DNA of 64,000 nucleotides from Blasia pusilla (Eukaryota; Marchantiophyta; Marchantiopsida; Blasiales). The stretch is from positions 10,540,001 through 10,604,000 of the forward strand of contig CM114271.1 in assembly GCA_050084515.1 (NCBI GenBank), read 5' to 3'. The notes under the pieces were generated by a model, which was given only the letters and a program-made list of their open reading frames with translations, was not told where the DNA came from and ran no database searches. Shown here piece by piece: positions 1 to 9,083 of this stretch (positions are counted from its first letter, which is position 1; each line of letters opens with the position of its first letter). A program made the translations under genes and the position numbers.

Positions 1-431
1 TCAAGCAATGCGTCAGACTCCAACGGGTTGCTTTGGGCCAAAAACATACTAAACCTGCGGTCAGTCGAACAACTCGTCGGAGTCCGACGAGTTGCTTTCT
101 TCAAAAAAACATCCTGAAAAGGCGGCGAGTCGAGCAACCCATCAGACTCCGACGGGTTGCTTTGGGCCAAAATCTTATTAAACCTGTGGTCAGTTGAACA
201 ACTCGTCGGAGTCCGACGAGTTGCATTCTTCAAAAAACATCCTGAAAAGGCGTCGAGTTGAGCAACTCGTCGGAGTCCGACGAGTTGCTTTCGGCATAAA
301 ATAACCTAACCCATTCCTCAATCGAGCAACTCGTCAAAGTCCGACGAGTTGTGTTTGGCCAAAAGCATCCCAACAACAGTGCCGACCCAAACAAATTGTC
401 GGAGTCCGACGGTTTGCGGCAAGAAGATACT
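1..431. repeat. 64-65-bp tandem array of palindrome units inside an intron
   Basis: Seven units follow each other with a strikingly regular period. The landmark GTTGC at the end of each palindrome falls at 27, 91, 156, 220, 284, 348 (GTTGT) and about 412. Each unit holds a near-perfect palindrome of about 25 bases, with core TCGGAGTCCGA flanked by CAACTCG and CGAGTTG, plus a linker of about 38 bases containing TTTGGGCCAAAA or TTTCTTCAAAAAA. The array begins right after a strong splice donor of the minus-strand gene at 434, so it lies in an intron of that gene. The array probably continues left of the window. Confidence 0.85.
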
Positions 432-434
432 TAC

Positions 435-1625
435 GTGTTCATGGCATGCATTGCCATCTCCACCGTCGCCATGTGATGAGGGAATGGATGAAGGACCGCT
501 GCCTTCACGCAAATGTGCCTCCAAGGAGTTGGGCCGCTCCTTTGCAAACTTGGTCCACGCCATGAACCTGTGATTTCCATCCCATATGAAGAAATACAGA
601 TTCCTCATCCAGCTGAATTCCGTGCCCTCTACTTGCCTTCTAAAATCCTGGTCTCTCATCCTCCAGAATGTGTCGAGCTTATCCAAGTCCTCCTCCGTAA
701 CCAGGGCTTGGGTTCCATGCTTGTCGTAAGGCTGAACATAGAAGGGAGGAAAGTTGTCGACGTAGGATGCTGTTGCCGCCGATTGTTTAAGCTTTGCCAT
801 GTCCTCGTCGGACGGAATTTCGCGGACGTATTCCATTGTCCGCAATCGGCAAAGTGGAATCCTCGGGGCGTTGTGGCCCTCCATCAGTGCCATCTGCTTT
901 ACCACCTGTCAGAACCGGGACAAGATCAATAAGCTACACTGAATTCCCAATTAATTGCAATTAACATAATTCAAAAAACCCAGATCCTCTCTTACCCGCT
1001 CGAAAATTGGGTCGGTTTCTTGACCAGCCAACTTGTCTGAGATAGCAGTTGGAAAATCGACTGGGAACTCGTCCATCCGATAGAGGTCGATGTCTTCCGC
1101 CGGGCTTGGAGACGAGAATGACCGCTCTCCGGCTTCCTCGGAAATGTCCACCATCTCCACGCTGGCGGTCCTCATGACCTCATTGTCCGTGATTTGAACT
1201 TCTGGCATTTCCGCTATATTGATTGTGTCCCCGGACTTCATCGGGGACATTTCCCACATCTCAACACTTTCGGTTGGACGGGCAGGGTTGTCGTCAATGG
1301 CTATCGCTTTTTCCCTCCTCGCTTTAGCCAATTCTGCTCTCCTCACCGACACGTCCAGACGCTTCTTTTCTCTCTTTTCGTCGGCGATCCTTTTCTTCAA
1401 GGCATGCGACGTCTCAGCCTCTGCGTTCAATCTATCGAGCGACTCTTGAACACGTCTCGCAAGAAGCTCCTGGTTGTGCATCTCCGCTTCCCTTCCCCGC
1501 TCCTCGATTTCATGCTGCCTAATTTCATTTGCCGACCGAGGCCCTGGAGATGCTTACGCAGGAGTCCTAATGGACTTCGGAGTGAAGCTCCCAGACTTGT
1601 TTGATTGAGCCTTTTTCCTCGTCAT
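435..1625 (-). pseudogene. Minus-strand gene of transposon copy A; coiled-coil region plus WDGNHRFMAW domain
   Basis: Two exons can be joined in phase 0: 1625-996 and 905-435. The donor is GTAAGAG at 995, the acceptor is CAG ending at 906, and a further donor (GTAAGTAT) lies at 434, so the protein continues left of the window. Exon 1 starts with ATG at 1625 (MTRKKAQ), then a charged helical stretch rich in E, R and K that is likely a coiled coil, then an acidic region. Exon 2 contains a run ending in FFIWDGNHRFMAW. The GNHR core recalls the GxHR signature of ParB/sulfiredoxin-like folds, but that match is only by eye. A TAA codon at 1556-1554 interrupts exon 1, so this copy is probably inactive. 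The paralogue at 28313-29508 confirms the gene structure. The function is unknown; a transposon accessory DNA-binding role is a guess. Confidence 0.65.
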
Positions 1626-1908
1626 TTTTCCCGGAAATGCCTCCACCTATGTCCATGATGAATCGCTTGATCAATCACCTTGTTGATGTCGAGATGAGTC
1701 GCCTTAATGGGTAGCTCGAATCATCTCGCGATCGTTCAGTCGAACCGTCTCGCTCTCGTCCGGTCGAACCGTCTCGCTCTCGTTCCCTCGTATCGACTCG
1801 CGATGACTCGCTGTGTGAAACGCCCCTTGGTATCTGATCAGCTGCTGCGCGGGAGAGAGAGGAATGGAGATCGCAAAATGAGAAACCGGAAATGAGCTAT
1901 TTTTGCCC

Positions 1909-1945
1909 TATTTATACTTTTCTAGCCGTTGGGCTGACCGTTGGG
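1909..1945 (-). promoter_or_regulatory. Minus-gene promoter: TATA box plus two MSA-like Myb sites
   Basis: On the minus strand a TATA box (GTATAAATA, complement of 1909-1917) is preceded by two AACGG motifs. The complement of 1923-1933 reads CCCAACGGCTA and that of 1935-1945 reads CCCAACGGTCA. Both match the plant mitosis-specific activator consensus YCYAACGGYYA, bound by three-repeat Myb proteins. Copy B keeps the same TATA, spacing and 12-bp site interval at 29724-29759. The gene start is at 1625. Confidence 0.7.
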
Positions 1946-1984
1946 TCCGGTCGTCCTTTCGACGGCGACGTGCCGGCCGTTACG

Positions 1985-2870
1985 GAAGTCTAGACGTGAA
2001 AAATGGCAACCCGTCGGAGTCTGACACGTTGCGAGCCTCCGCCATCCTGGGAAGATAACGCGAGGTGCGCGAGCAACCCGTCGGAGACCTACGGGTTGAG
2101 CGCCTCCGCCGTCTTCGGACAAGAACGCGAGGTACCCGCGCAACCCGTTGTAGACCGAAAGGTTGCGCGCCTCCGCCGTCTTTGGACAAGAATGGGGCGT
2201 ACCCGCGCAACCCGTCGGCATCAGACGGGTTGCCCAATTATCTCACGGTGTAACACTTACATGAAGGAAGCGTGCAAACCGTCTGTTCCCGATGAGTTCC
2301 GCGGGACTCATCGGGAACAGACCCTAAACCCTAAACGCTTCCTTCATGTAAGCCGTCTTTGGGCAAATAGGCGATGCGTGCAACCCGTCGCCCTCCGACG
2401 GGTTGCGCAAGGGCCTCGCCTTGTTTCACTTACATGAAGGAAGCGTGCAACCTTTTGGACTCGCGAGTTGTGCGGGAAGCCCGCGTTGTTAACCCTTGAC
2501 GAGGGAAGCGTGCAACCCAACGGTCTCCGACGGATTGCACGGGTACGTCATGTTCTTGTCCGAAGACGGCGGAGGCGCGCAACATGTCGGTCTCCGACGG
2601 GTTGCGCGGGTACGCCCCATTCTTGTCCGAAGACGGCGGAGGCGCGCGACCTTTCGGTCTCCAATGGGTTGCGCGGGTACCTCGCGTTCTTGTCCGAAGA
2701 CGGCGGAGGCGCTCTTCCTTCTTCGGGCAAGAAGGAGCGGTATCCGAGCAACTCGTCGGAGAGCGATGGGTTTCCAGCTTCGACCATGTTTGCATTTGAA
2801 GGTAAGGCAGAAGCGTGCAAACCGTCCAAAGCCGACGGGTTGCAGGCTTTGCTTAGCTTGGGTTAATTGT
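1985..2870. repeat. Promoter spacer: two inverted 67-bp tandem arrays around nested hairpins
   Basis: Left arm (about 2030-2240): units containing GCCTCCGCCGTCTT and CAACCCGT half-palindromes repeat every 67 bases. Right arm (about 2500-2720): the same unit in opposite orientation, with GAAGACGGCGGAGGCGC at about 2563, 2630 and 2697. Together they form a long imperfect inverted repeat. The middle holds a perfect 17-bp hairpin (2281-2297 with 2306-2322) nested inside a perfect 18-bp stem (2256-2273 with 2335-2352). A third, direct copy of the outer arm begins near 2427. The motif ACCCTAAACCCTAAAC, two telomere-like units, lies at about 2321-2336. The region separates the two divergent transposon genes. 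Confidence 0.8.
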
Positions 2871-3070
2871 TGAGTTACCAGGACTTCGAAGGGTTCCAAC
2901 AAAATGAAGTGTGCTTCGCAACCCACGTCTCTGCTTCCCAAATCCGGTAACACATTGCAACATAATTGAATCTGTTGCAACAGAATTGGATCCATTGTGT
3001 CAGACAATGTCACCTACCAAACTTCATCTTGACAGTAAAAATCTGTCAGGAGTATCTGTTTTCCTATTCA

Positions 3071-3080
3071 CTATAAATTA
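3071..3080 (+). promoter_or_regulatory. TATA box of the plus-strand transposase gene
   Basis: CTATAAATTA lies 58 bases before the ATG at 3130 and is followed by a pyrimidine-rich leader (ATTCTCATTCTCATTCTC). Copy B has the same ACTATAAATT plus ATTCTCATTC arrangement at 30791, 62 bases before its ATG. Confidence 0.7.
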
Positions 3081-3129
3081 AAAATTCTCATTCTCATTCT
3101 CACCCTCCTCCCGTACGAAATTTTTGGGA

Positions 3130-6100
3130 ATGGATAATTATGTGAAGCTCACTCGTGGAAGTCATCTGGAGGCCCTTCCTCAATCAAAAATCATTCGATC
3201 GCAAGCTCGTGAGTCTTTCATAGCAGTGGATGAAAATTTTCTCTCTGTTCGATTTCTTCTCCAAATTGGAACCATCTTTGTATCCAAAGATGTTAGGGTG
3301 GACGGTATGGAAGACATAATAGGTGAGACAGTCCAGCCAATGACTGCAGACCGTAAAGTATGGAATCTCCTACCTCTAGCAAATGGTCAATACAGTGTTT
3401 ACGGCCTGCCCCTAAATTCGTGTGTTTCCCAAGTAGACGGTGGAGAATTTCCTAGTGCTCCGAGCTCTACCTTTGCAACTCCTACCTCACTACATCCGGC
3501 TTCGACTCCAACTTCACATGCTCATATCAATGTTGTTCTTCCTGAAGAGATTCTGAATGTTATCAACCTCAGTGGATCTGTCGAACACCAACCGGGCCCT
3601 CTGTCCGCCTACTCGTTCCTCTTGCGAGTATCAAGCAATAGTTTGCTTTCGTCACTGGCCTTGAAAATGTTCAAGCATATTCTTGTCGACGAGCTGCCGC
3701 CCACGTACGATGGTAATTGCATTTTTGAGTTGCCTCCACTTGCTGCTCCTGCTCGAAAGAATGATGGAGGACGCCTGAAGGGTATGGACAGAAAGTCTGA
3801 TTGTCATCGATGGTGCAGGCTTCAACAGACTAGTGCTTCAATTCCAAATGGTCCTTGGATTGTCTCACGCCACCAATGCGTGGGAGCCTTGGAGTGTAGA
3901 CGTCCAGCATGCCCGTATCTAGAGCGCAACGGGCGAGTCAATACGTCGCAATTCCTCCCCAAGAATGCAGAAACTCCATACGAGGTCGGTGCCACCATAA
4001 CGCCGGGAGGCCATCGATGTCCTCATTGTCAAGCATTGCCCTTCTGCGTTGGAGCGTGTCCTGCATACATATTTTTCATTGTCCACGACTTGGGCTCCAC
4101 GTCATAGTACACAAGGCTGGCAGTTCATGTTGGCTCCCACACTCATCCTGTGACCGATGCAATTCAGAGACACATCAAGGAGGATGTGGCGAAGAAAGTT
4201 GCCGAGGTCTACAGAAACTCTCCGGGTTCAAAGCCCGGAGTGATCAAGCTCACATCGGCATCACAAATTTGTGAACAATTTCTTGGAATCCCTGGATAGG
4301 GCGAGGTCACGGCGGCTGAGGAGAAACAACTATGGGAAAATCTCGCATTTCTCGCTGATCTTGAATGCTTCCGGAATTTGCTGCATCAAATACGAGTTCT
4401 GGATGGAAAGACGGCCGAAATGGATGCCATCTCCAGAATCAAGGCCAACTCCAGATTTCCATTCATTCAGAGATGGTAGTTCATGGGCCAAGGAGGCGAG
4501 GGATCCAGGGCGTATGTCTTCAAAATGTCAACCACAGGTCCGTCGAGTGGCCTCGATCTTATAGATCGAATGAGGGAAGGGGAAGATCTTTACGGCAGCT
4601 GGGTAAGCTTTGATATTTGCTACAGAGTGCTGAACGGATGGTTGACGATGGGTGCTCATGTTTATGACCATGTGGAGAAGGGACTCAAAACTATATTTGT
4701 CTGTGAAGTAAAGGTAGAAGACGTTGGCAGTTTGAAGATGTGTTGGTTACTCTTATTGGAGGTGGTGAAGAAAAACAAAAGGCCACCTCCGGAAATTTAT
4801 GGGTTCATGGCAGACAATGCACAACCTGGGTGGATTGCTATCCGGGAAGTGTTGTGGGGTGGAGAGGTTCAACCGGAGAGGGAAAGGTCGGATGCTTTCC
4901 ATTGGCAACAGTCTGTGACCCGGTACACCAAATCTTGCATCAAGGAGAATAAGAGGACAGAGCATGTCACTCTACTCCAACGCTGCAAGGACAACAAAAC
5001 CTTGAAGCAGACCATGGAATGCCAGGAAGAACTTCATGGGTGGTGGAGGAAGCATGTGATTGAGGGGAAGTACAAAGAGTTGTGCTCTTGGTTGAGTTGG
5101 TGGATTGTACGTATGAGACAATGGGGAAACTTCATGCGGCAGGTGAGTTCACTATTTTGTCTTGTCAAGCTTACGCTGAGAATTGTTTGTAAAGTTGCAG
5201 CTCAGGTTGAGAAGCGTGGGAACTATAGGGATTTCAAACCGAAGAAACCAAGCAAGCTGTCGGATGCGACGGGTTGCCCGAGTGTGCAACCCGACGGAAA
5301 CCGACGGGTTTCCCGAGTGTGCAACCCGACGGAAACCGACGGGTTGCATCCAAAATTTTGGTGCAACCCGAGTGTGGAACCCGAGTGTGCAACCCGACGG
5401 AAACCGACGGGTCGCAGAGTCGTTCATGGGATGCCTCGGCCTTGCAACCCGTCTGAATCCGACGGGTTGCACTAGGTGGGTTTAGGGTTGCAACACGTCG
5501 AGACCAAATGGGTCGCAGAGTCGTTCATGTGATGCCTCGGCCTTGCAACCCGTCTGGTTCCGACGGGTTGCAGTAGGTGGGTTTAAGGTTACAACACGTC
5601 GCGACCCAACGGGTCGCAGATTCGTTGATGGGATGCCTCGGGCTTGCAACCCGTCTGGTTCTGACAGGTAGCTTATGTCTTTGACTGCTGAGTTATTTTC
5701 GTTCCCTTCTAACATTGCTGTCGTTGCAGGGATTGAACGTTCATGAAAATGCCCTCTGCCCCAATACAAGTGGAGCAGAAAGTGTTCATTCCTCCTGGGG
5801 GTCATCACAAGCATGCCAAGGAATTTCACTTGTGGAGGCATGCCAACAAGACCAGGCAAGAGCAATGCTATAGTCTGCAGCATCCCATATCTTCCTCACA
5901 AAAGGCATAACAAAGGGGGCCGTCGATCTACGAGCTCTATGTCAGGGCGGCTGTGAGATCTGGTGATGAAAAAATGTATGTGGAAGCCTTCAACCGGTGC
6001 GTAGCTGGAACTCTCCTCGAGCAAGACGTACACATTGGTGGGGATATTTGTGGGCGGGTTTCAAGACGTCCCATACAGATGGTGGTAGAGCAGTCCGAGC

Positions 6101-7225
6101 GAGACTCGTGGAGACCAGATAAGTATCTTGACTTCAGGCAGGTGAAGAGGCAGCATTGAGGAAGGAATCCGGTGATTGATTTGGATGAGGAAATTACGCC
6201 GCCCACATATTTGGGGACCCCGGACCGCTCCCAAATCCGTGATGGAGTTACTTCTCCAAAATCAGTGAATGTTTTATTTCAAAAGCCCTCCGTTGCTGGA
6301 AGTTCGCAACATCCTGTCACAGGAGTGGTTCAACAATATGAGATTCCGGTAATGGAGGTGGATTGCAACCTAAAACGATGGCATATATCTCGGAGCAACC
6401 CAAGACGTGGACCCACCTGTAGGGCAGGATCTGATGGCATTAGGAGAGCATGCAGCACTTTCATAAACAAGAACTGTACAAGGACTGGACGACCAATGCC
6501 TAGGTTTTGGGGACTCAAAACCTTTGATCGTTTCACAAGGATTGGGGATCAATTGAAGTACTTTTTGCCCAAATGAATCTTGCACTTTCCGGAAGTCTTA
6601 TCCGGATGCCATTGGAGCTCCGGGGAATACCCCCATAATTTGGCCCATCGCCGTAGGTACAAACTGCACTCAAGACGAAGTGGACAATCTTACAAGTGCC
6701 GGTTTCAGACTCGTAGACGGGGGAAGTTTGGAGCATGTTCGCATTACAGAGACCTTTGCATTTCGTATTCAACCCAAGATTGATGTCAACATGTACCCGG
6801 AGAAGGTGGATGATCTCAATCCACTATTTTTGTTTGAGTCTAGAAATGGGGTGAAGAGAAACAGAATGTGTAGGCCAACGGTGGAGAGAGCAAAGCGAAT
6901 TGCATAAGCTCGGGAGGCAAAAATGGAGATCATCGCCACAAAAGATGTCCACAGTGGCAATGGAATAGGAAGGATGTATTGGGTCACGAACAACACTGTA
7001 AATTCAAGTGTCACAGGGGTGTATGTGGTGCACATATGTTGCTTTCCCACATGTTCATGTGATGACTTTGTCCAAAGAGAGACAAGTGGCAAAAAGTATT
7101 TCCCTTGTAAGCACATGTACTATGTGTTGCTGGTATTTTTAAGAGAGTCAGAGGTAGGAGTAGGAATCCACCAACCAATTCTGTCCCTCAAAGAAGTGCG
7201 AAGTATTTTAAACAAACCACTTTGA
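3130..7225 (+). pseudogene. Mutator-like transposase with C-terminal SWIM zinc finger (copy A), interrupted by stops
   Basis: The ATG at 3130 (MDNYVK) is supported by the matching start in copy B at 30855. A single frame runs from 3130 to a good donor after 5142, broken only by TAG codons at 4105, 4297 and 4477. A Cys/His-rich zinc-binding block (HQCVG to CPHCQALPFC) is encoded near 3870-4050. The stretch near 4590-4920 looks like a DDE/MULE catalytic core, with FDICYRVLNGWLTMG, EIYGFMADNAQPGW and DAFHW. Further exons follow an intron (acceptor ending 5200) and a repeat-filled intron (acceptor near 5728). The last exon (about 6920-7225) encodes CSCDDF followed by PCKHMYYVLL, the CxC...CxH pattern of a SWIM finger. 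Several frame breaks occur between 5880 and 6910. The family would cut and paste the element, but this copy cannot make the full protein. Confidence 0.7.
5265..5690. repeat. Palindrome-rich tandem repeats in an intron of the transposase gene
   Basis: The first part (5280-5420) repeats GTGCAACCCGACGGAAACC with its inverted partner CGACGGGTTGC. The second part repeats a 101-bp unit three times: ATGCCTCG at 5431, 5532 and 5633, each followed by TTGCAACCCGTCT, a centre, and CCGACGGGTTGC. The half-sites are those found at 1-431, 1985-2870 and 29811-30470, but the unit length differs. The block sits between exon sequence ending near 5262 and an exon acceptor near 5728. Confidence 0.8.
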
Positions 7226-7460
7226 GGATGCAAAATGAAGTTTTAGATTGTACTTTCATTTTTCAAGAACCTTCACTTTTAGCTTGAACTCTATTCAACC
7301 CAGGGCAAATGGTAGATTTTTTCGGGACCTTGGATGGAAAAAATGATTGGCTTATGATTCCACTGATTTTTCAGTTTTGTATATTTTCTGCAATTTGCAA
7401 CCGGTCGGACTCAGATGGGTTGCCAAAATATGGAAGAGAAAAAAAAACTGTGAGACTGTT
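7226..7460. other. 3' flank of transposon copy A, no gene
   Basis: No coding signal is seen. One diverged palindrome copy (GCAACCGGTCGG to GATGGGTTGCC) lies at about 7396-7423 and may mark the end of the element. It is followed by an A-rich stretch. Confidence 0.5.
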
Positions 7461-7555
7461 TAATAATTGAACAAAAAAGTGCAAAAAAATTCACACAAAA
7501 AGTTTCCTCTCTTCAACCCAACGGAAACTCTCTTAAGAAAAAAGTATCTATTTCG

Positions 7556-7652
7556 ATTGAAGGTAGTTTCCTCTCTCCTCTCCTCTCTTCCTCTCTCCTC
7601 TCTCCTCTCTTCCTCTCTTCCTCTCTTCCTCTCTTCCTCTCCTCTTACCGCA
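7556..7652. repeat. CTCTCTTC-type pyrimidine microsatellite truncating the retroelement
   Basis: About 95 bases of CTCTC and CTCTTC repeats. The methyltransferase reading frame of the adjacent retroelement runs straight into this tract on the minus strand and becomes a meaningless E/R-rich tail, so the tract replaces the rest of the polyprotein. Confidence 0.85.
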
Positions 7653-7664
7653 CCTCTCACCAAA

Positions 7665-7981
7665 TGAATGGTGCCAACTCTATCAAGTTCCTGCGCCCCC
7701 ACCAAAGAGATGTCGGCGGGTAGTGTATGCTGATATCCCCGTAGGGCGGATACCGGAAACAACTCATGATACCTCTGGACCAATCTTGCTATGTGACGTA
7801 ATAATACTTGCCGTGCGGTCTCATCTCTCTCCACATAAAGGTATTGATGCGCCCGTATGCCCACTTGCAATACTGCATCCAATCCGGTGCTAATCCCTCC
7901 GAAGAGATCTAACACCCTAACACCCTCCTCTGGACATGGCCACACAATGGATGTGGTATCCAGTGGGGTCAACGTCTCCAC
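7665..7981 (-). pseudogene. C5-cytosine methyltransferase-like domain fragment in the retroelement polyprotein
   Basis: The frame encodes EEGVRVLDLFGGISTGLDAV, matching methyltransferase motif I (DLF.GI.TG, as in DNMT3/DRM-type enzymes). YLYVERDETARQVLLRH follows, resembling the motif II region that binds the AdoMet ribose. The catalytic Pro-Cys motif IV is not present because the frame ends in a microsatellite, so this piece cannot methylate DNA. Upstream, the frame is nearly continuous with the protease region, separated only by two stop codons near 8012 and 7991, so the domain belonged to the element's polyprotein and not to a neighbouring host gene. Retroelement-borne cytosine methyltransferases are, from memory, known in charophyte algae and dinoflagellates. 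Confidence 0.75.
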
Positions 7982-8156
7982 TCCAGGAGCTCAATTTCCA
8001 CCTAACTCTCGCTGCTACGAGATAAAGGCATGACTCCACGCCTGCCTCACAAGGTCATCAACACTCCTCTGTAGCTCTCGAGTCATACCCCACAATGGTG
8101 AAGAGGTCTCGCCAAAATGGGAGGAGACACCCGCCATGGCCTGTCTCTCCATGGGA

Positions 8157-8760
8157 CTATCCGCTATTGGGCCATCCTCTCGCATGTGCGTTCCCCTCCA
8201 ACAACTCTCCTGGACAGATAACACTACCTGTGAAAGCTGCCAACGTGGTCACAGACTCATCTCGTGATCGACCACCTCGTCCCGCAAACTGCATGGGTAA
8301 TTGACTCCTCTGCCCGTCACATAACCGCCACCCTGGCTGATAAGAAACGGTCTCCTTCCACGAGTCAAGGATGAATTCTAGGGGATATAACACTGTACTC
8401 CCCATCAACACATGGTACGACTCAGCAGGTGTCGTAATCGCACGTGTGCCCACCATAGCACTATCTGTCGCATGCTATGGATGGAATCTGACAACTATCT
8501 CATGTGGAGTCATATACTGCGTGGGTGACACGCCCCCAATCTAGGTCTGTATCTGGAAGGAACAAGTCTCAATATCGGTCTTCCATAATCCCAACGCTAA
8601 ACACGTCGCCTTCCCTAACATCAAGGGCTGCGCTCTCGAATCAAGTAGGACGCGCTGCAGGTGGTATAATGTCCCCGTCGGACTAACCAAGAAAAATACT
8701 CCAGCTCAGTTATCCTGTAACACTACTCTAGGTGTCACCACTGCTTGCTCTATGGTCGGT
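8157..8760 (-). pseudogene. Retropepsin-like protease region of the retroelement
   Basis: The minus strand encodes VSPTGTLYHLQRVLLDSRA followed by QPLMLGKATCLALGL (about 8690-8590). LLDSxAQPLMLG resembles the aspartic-protease active site L-D-S-G-A, but the glycine is arginine here, which would be expected to inactivate the enzyme. A frame break follows, then TPHEIVVRFHP, a stop, and MVGTRAITTPAESYHVLMG with STVLYPLEFILD, resembling the flap and C-terminal part of such proteases. It sits between gag and the methyltransferase fragment, as expected of a gag-pro polyprotein. Confidence 0.55.
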
Positions 8761-9083
8761 CGAGCTGGCATATCTACCAACTTTGCCGCCGCCGCATGCC
8801 ATGACTCTATGGGGGACGTCCGGAGCACCGGCTCTGAGGGCAAGTCCACCACCTCCTCAACTACCTATGAACAAGAAGCAGTCACCTCTCCATGCTCATA
8901 CAACATGGCGGCCAGCCAAAACACCTCAGCTGGTCCAACTCCCAACGTCGCCAACTCTATGGCGGAAAATAGCCAAGTCTGACTCACTCTGGTGGCCACC
9001 TCCAACACTATGGTCGACACTAACTCCACTCGAGCCGGCATAGGAGTTGTCACTCCAACTCCTCGTGACGTCGACGTACCTGC

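Larger units (their letters stand above)
1..7440. mobile_element. Copy A of a two-gene Mutator-like (SWIM-finger) DNA transposon
   Basis: This stretch carries two divergently transcribed genes around a repeat-rich spacer: a minus-strand gene (1625 leftwards) and a plus-strand transposase gene (3130-7225). The same gene order, orientation, TATA boxes and palindrome-rich spacer recur at 28313-31260, so this is a repeated unit and not a chance arrangement. The plus gene ends in a SWIM-type zinc finger, typical of Mutator-like transposases. The left end lies outside the window. The right end is probably close to 7430, where one more palindrome copy occurs just before the retroelement begins. I found no terminal inverted repeats or target duplications, so the exact limits and the superfamily name are inference. 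Nonsense codons in both genes mean this copy is probably not autonomous. Confidence 0.7.

Noticed and set aside
1-431. CRISPR array (regularly spaced palindromic repeats)
   Set aside because: Linkers are near-identical between units and not unique spacers, the context is a eukaryotic intron, and no cas genes are present. It is a tandem repeat.
1922-3013. Overlapping Arg/Pro/Ser-rich frames of up to 174 codons
   Set aside because: They are translations of the palindromic repeat arrays in several frames on both strands, with no consistent start or homology.
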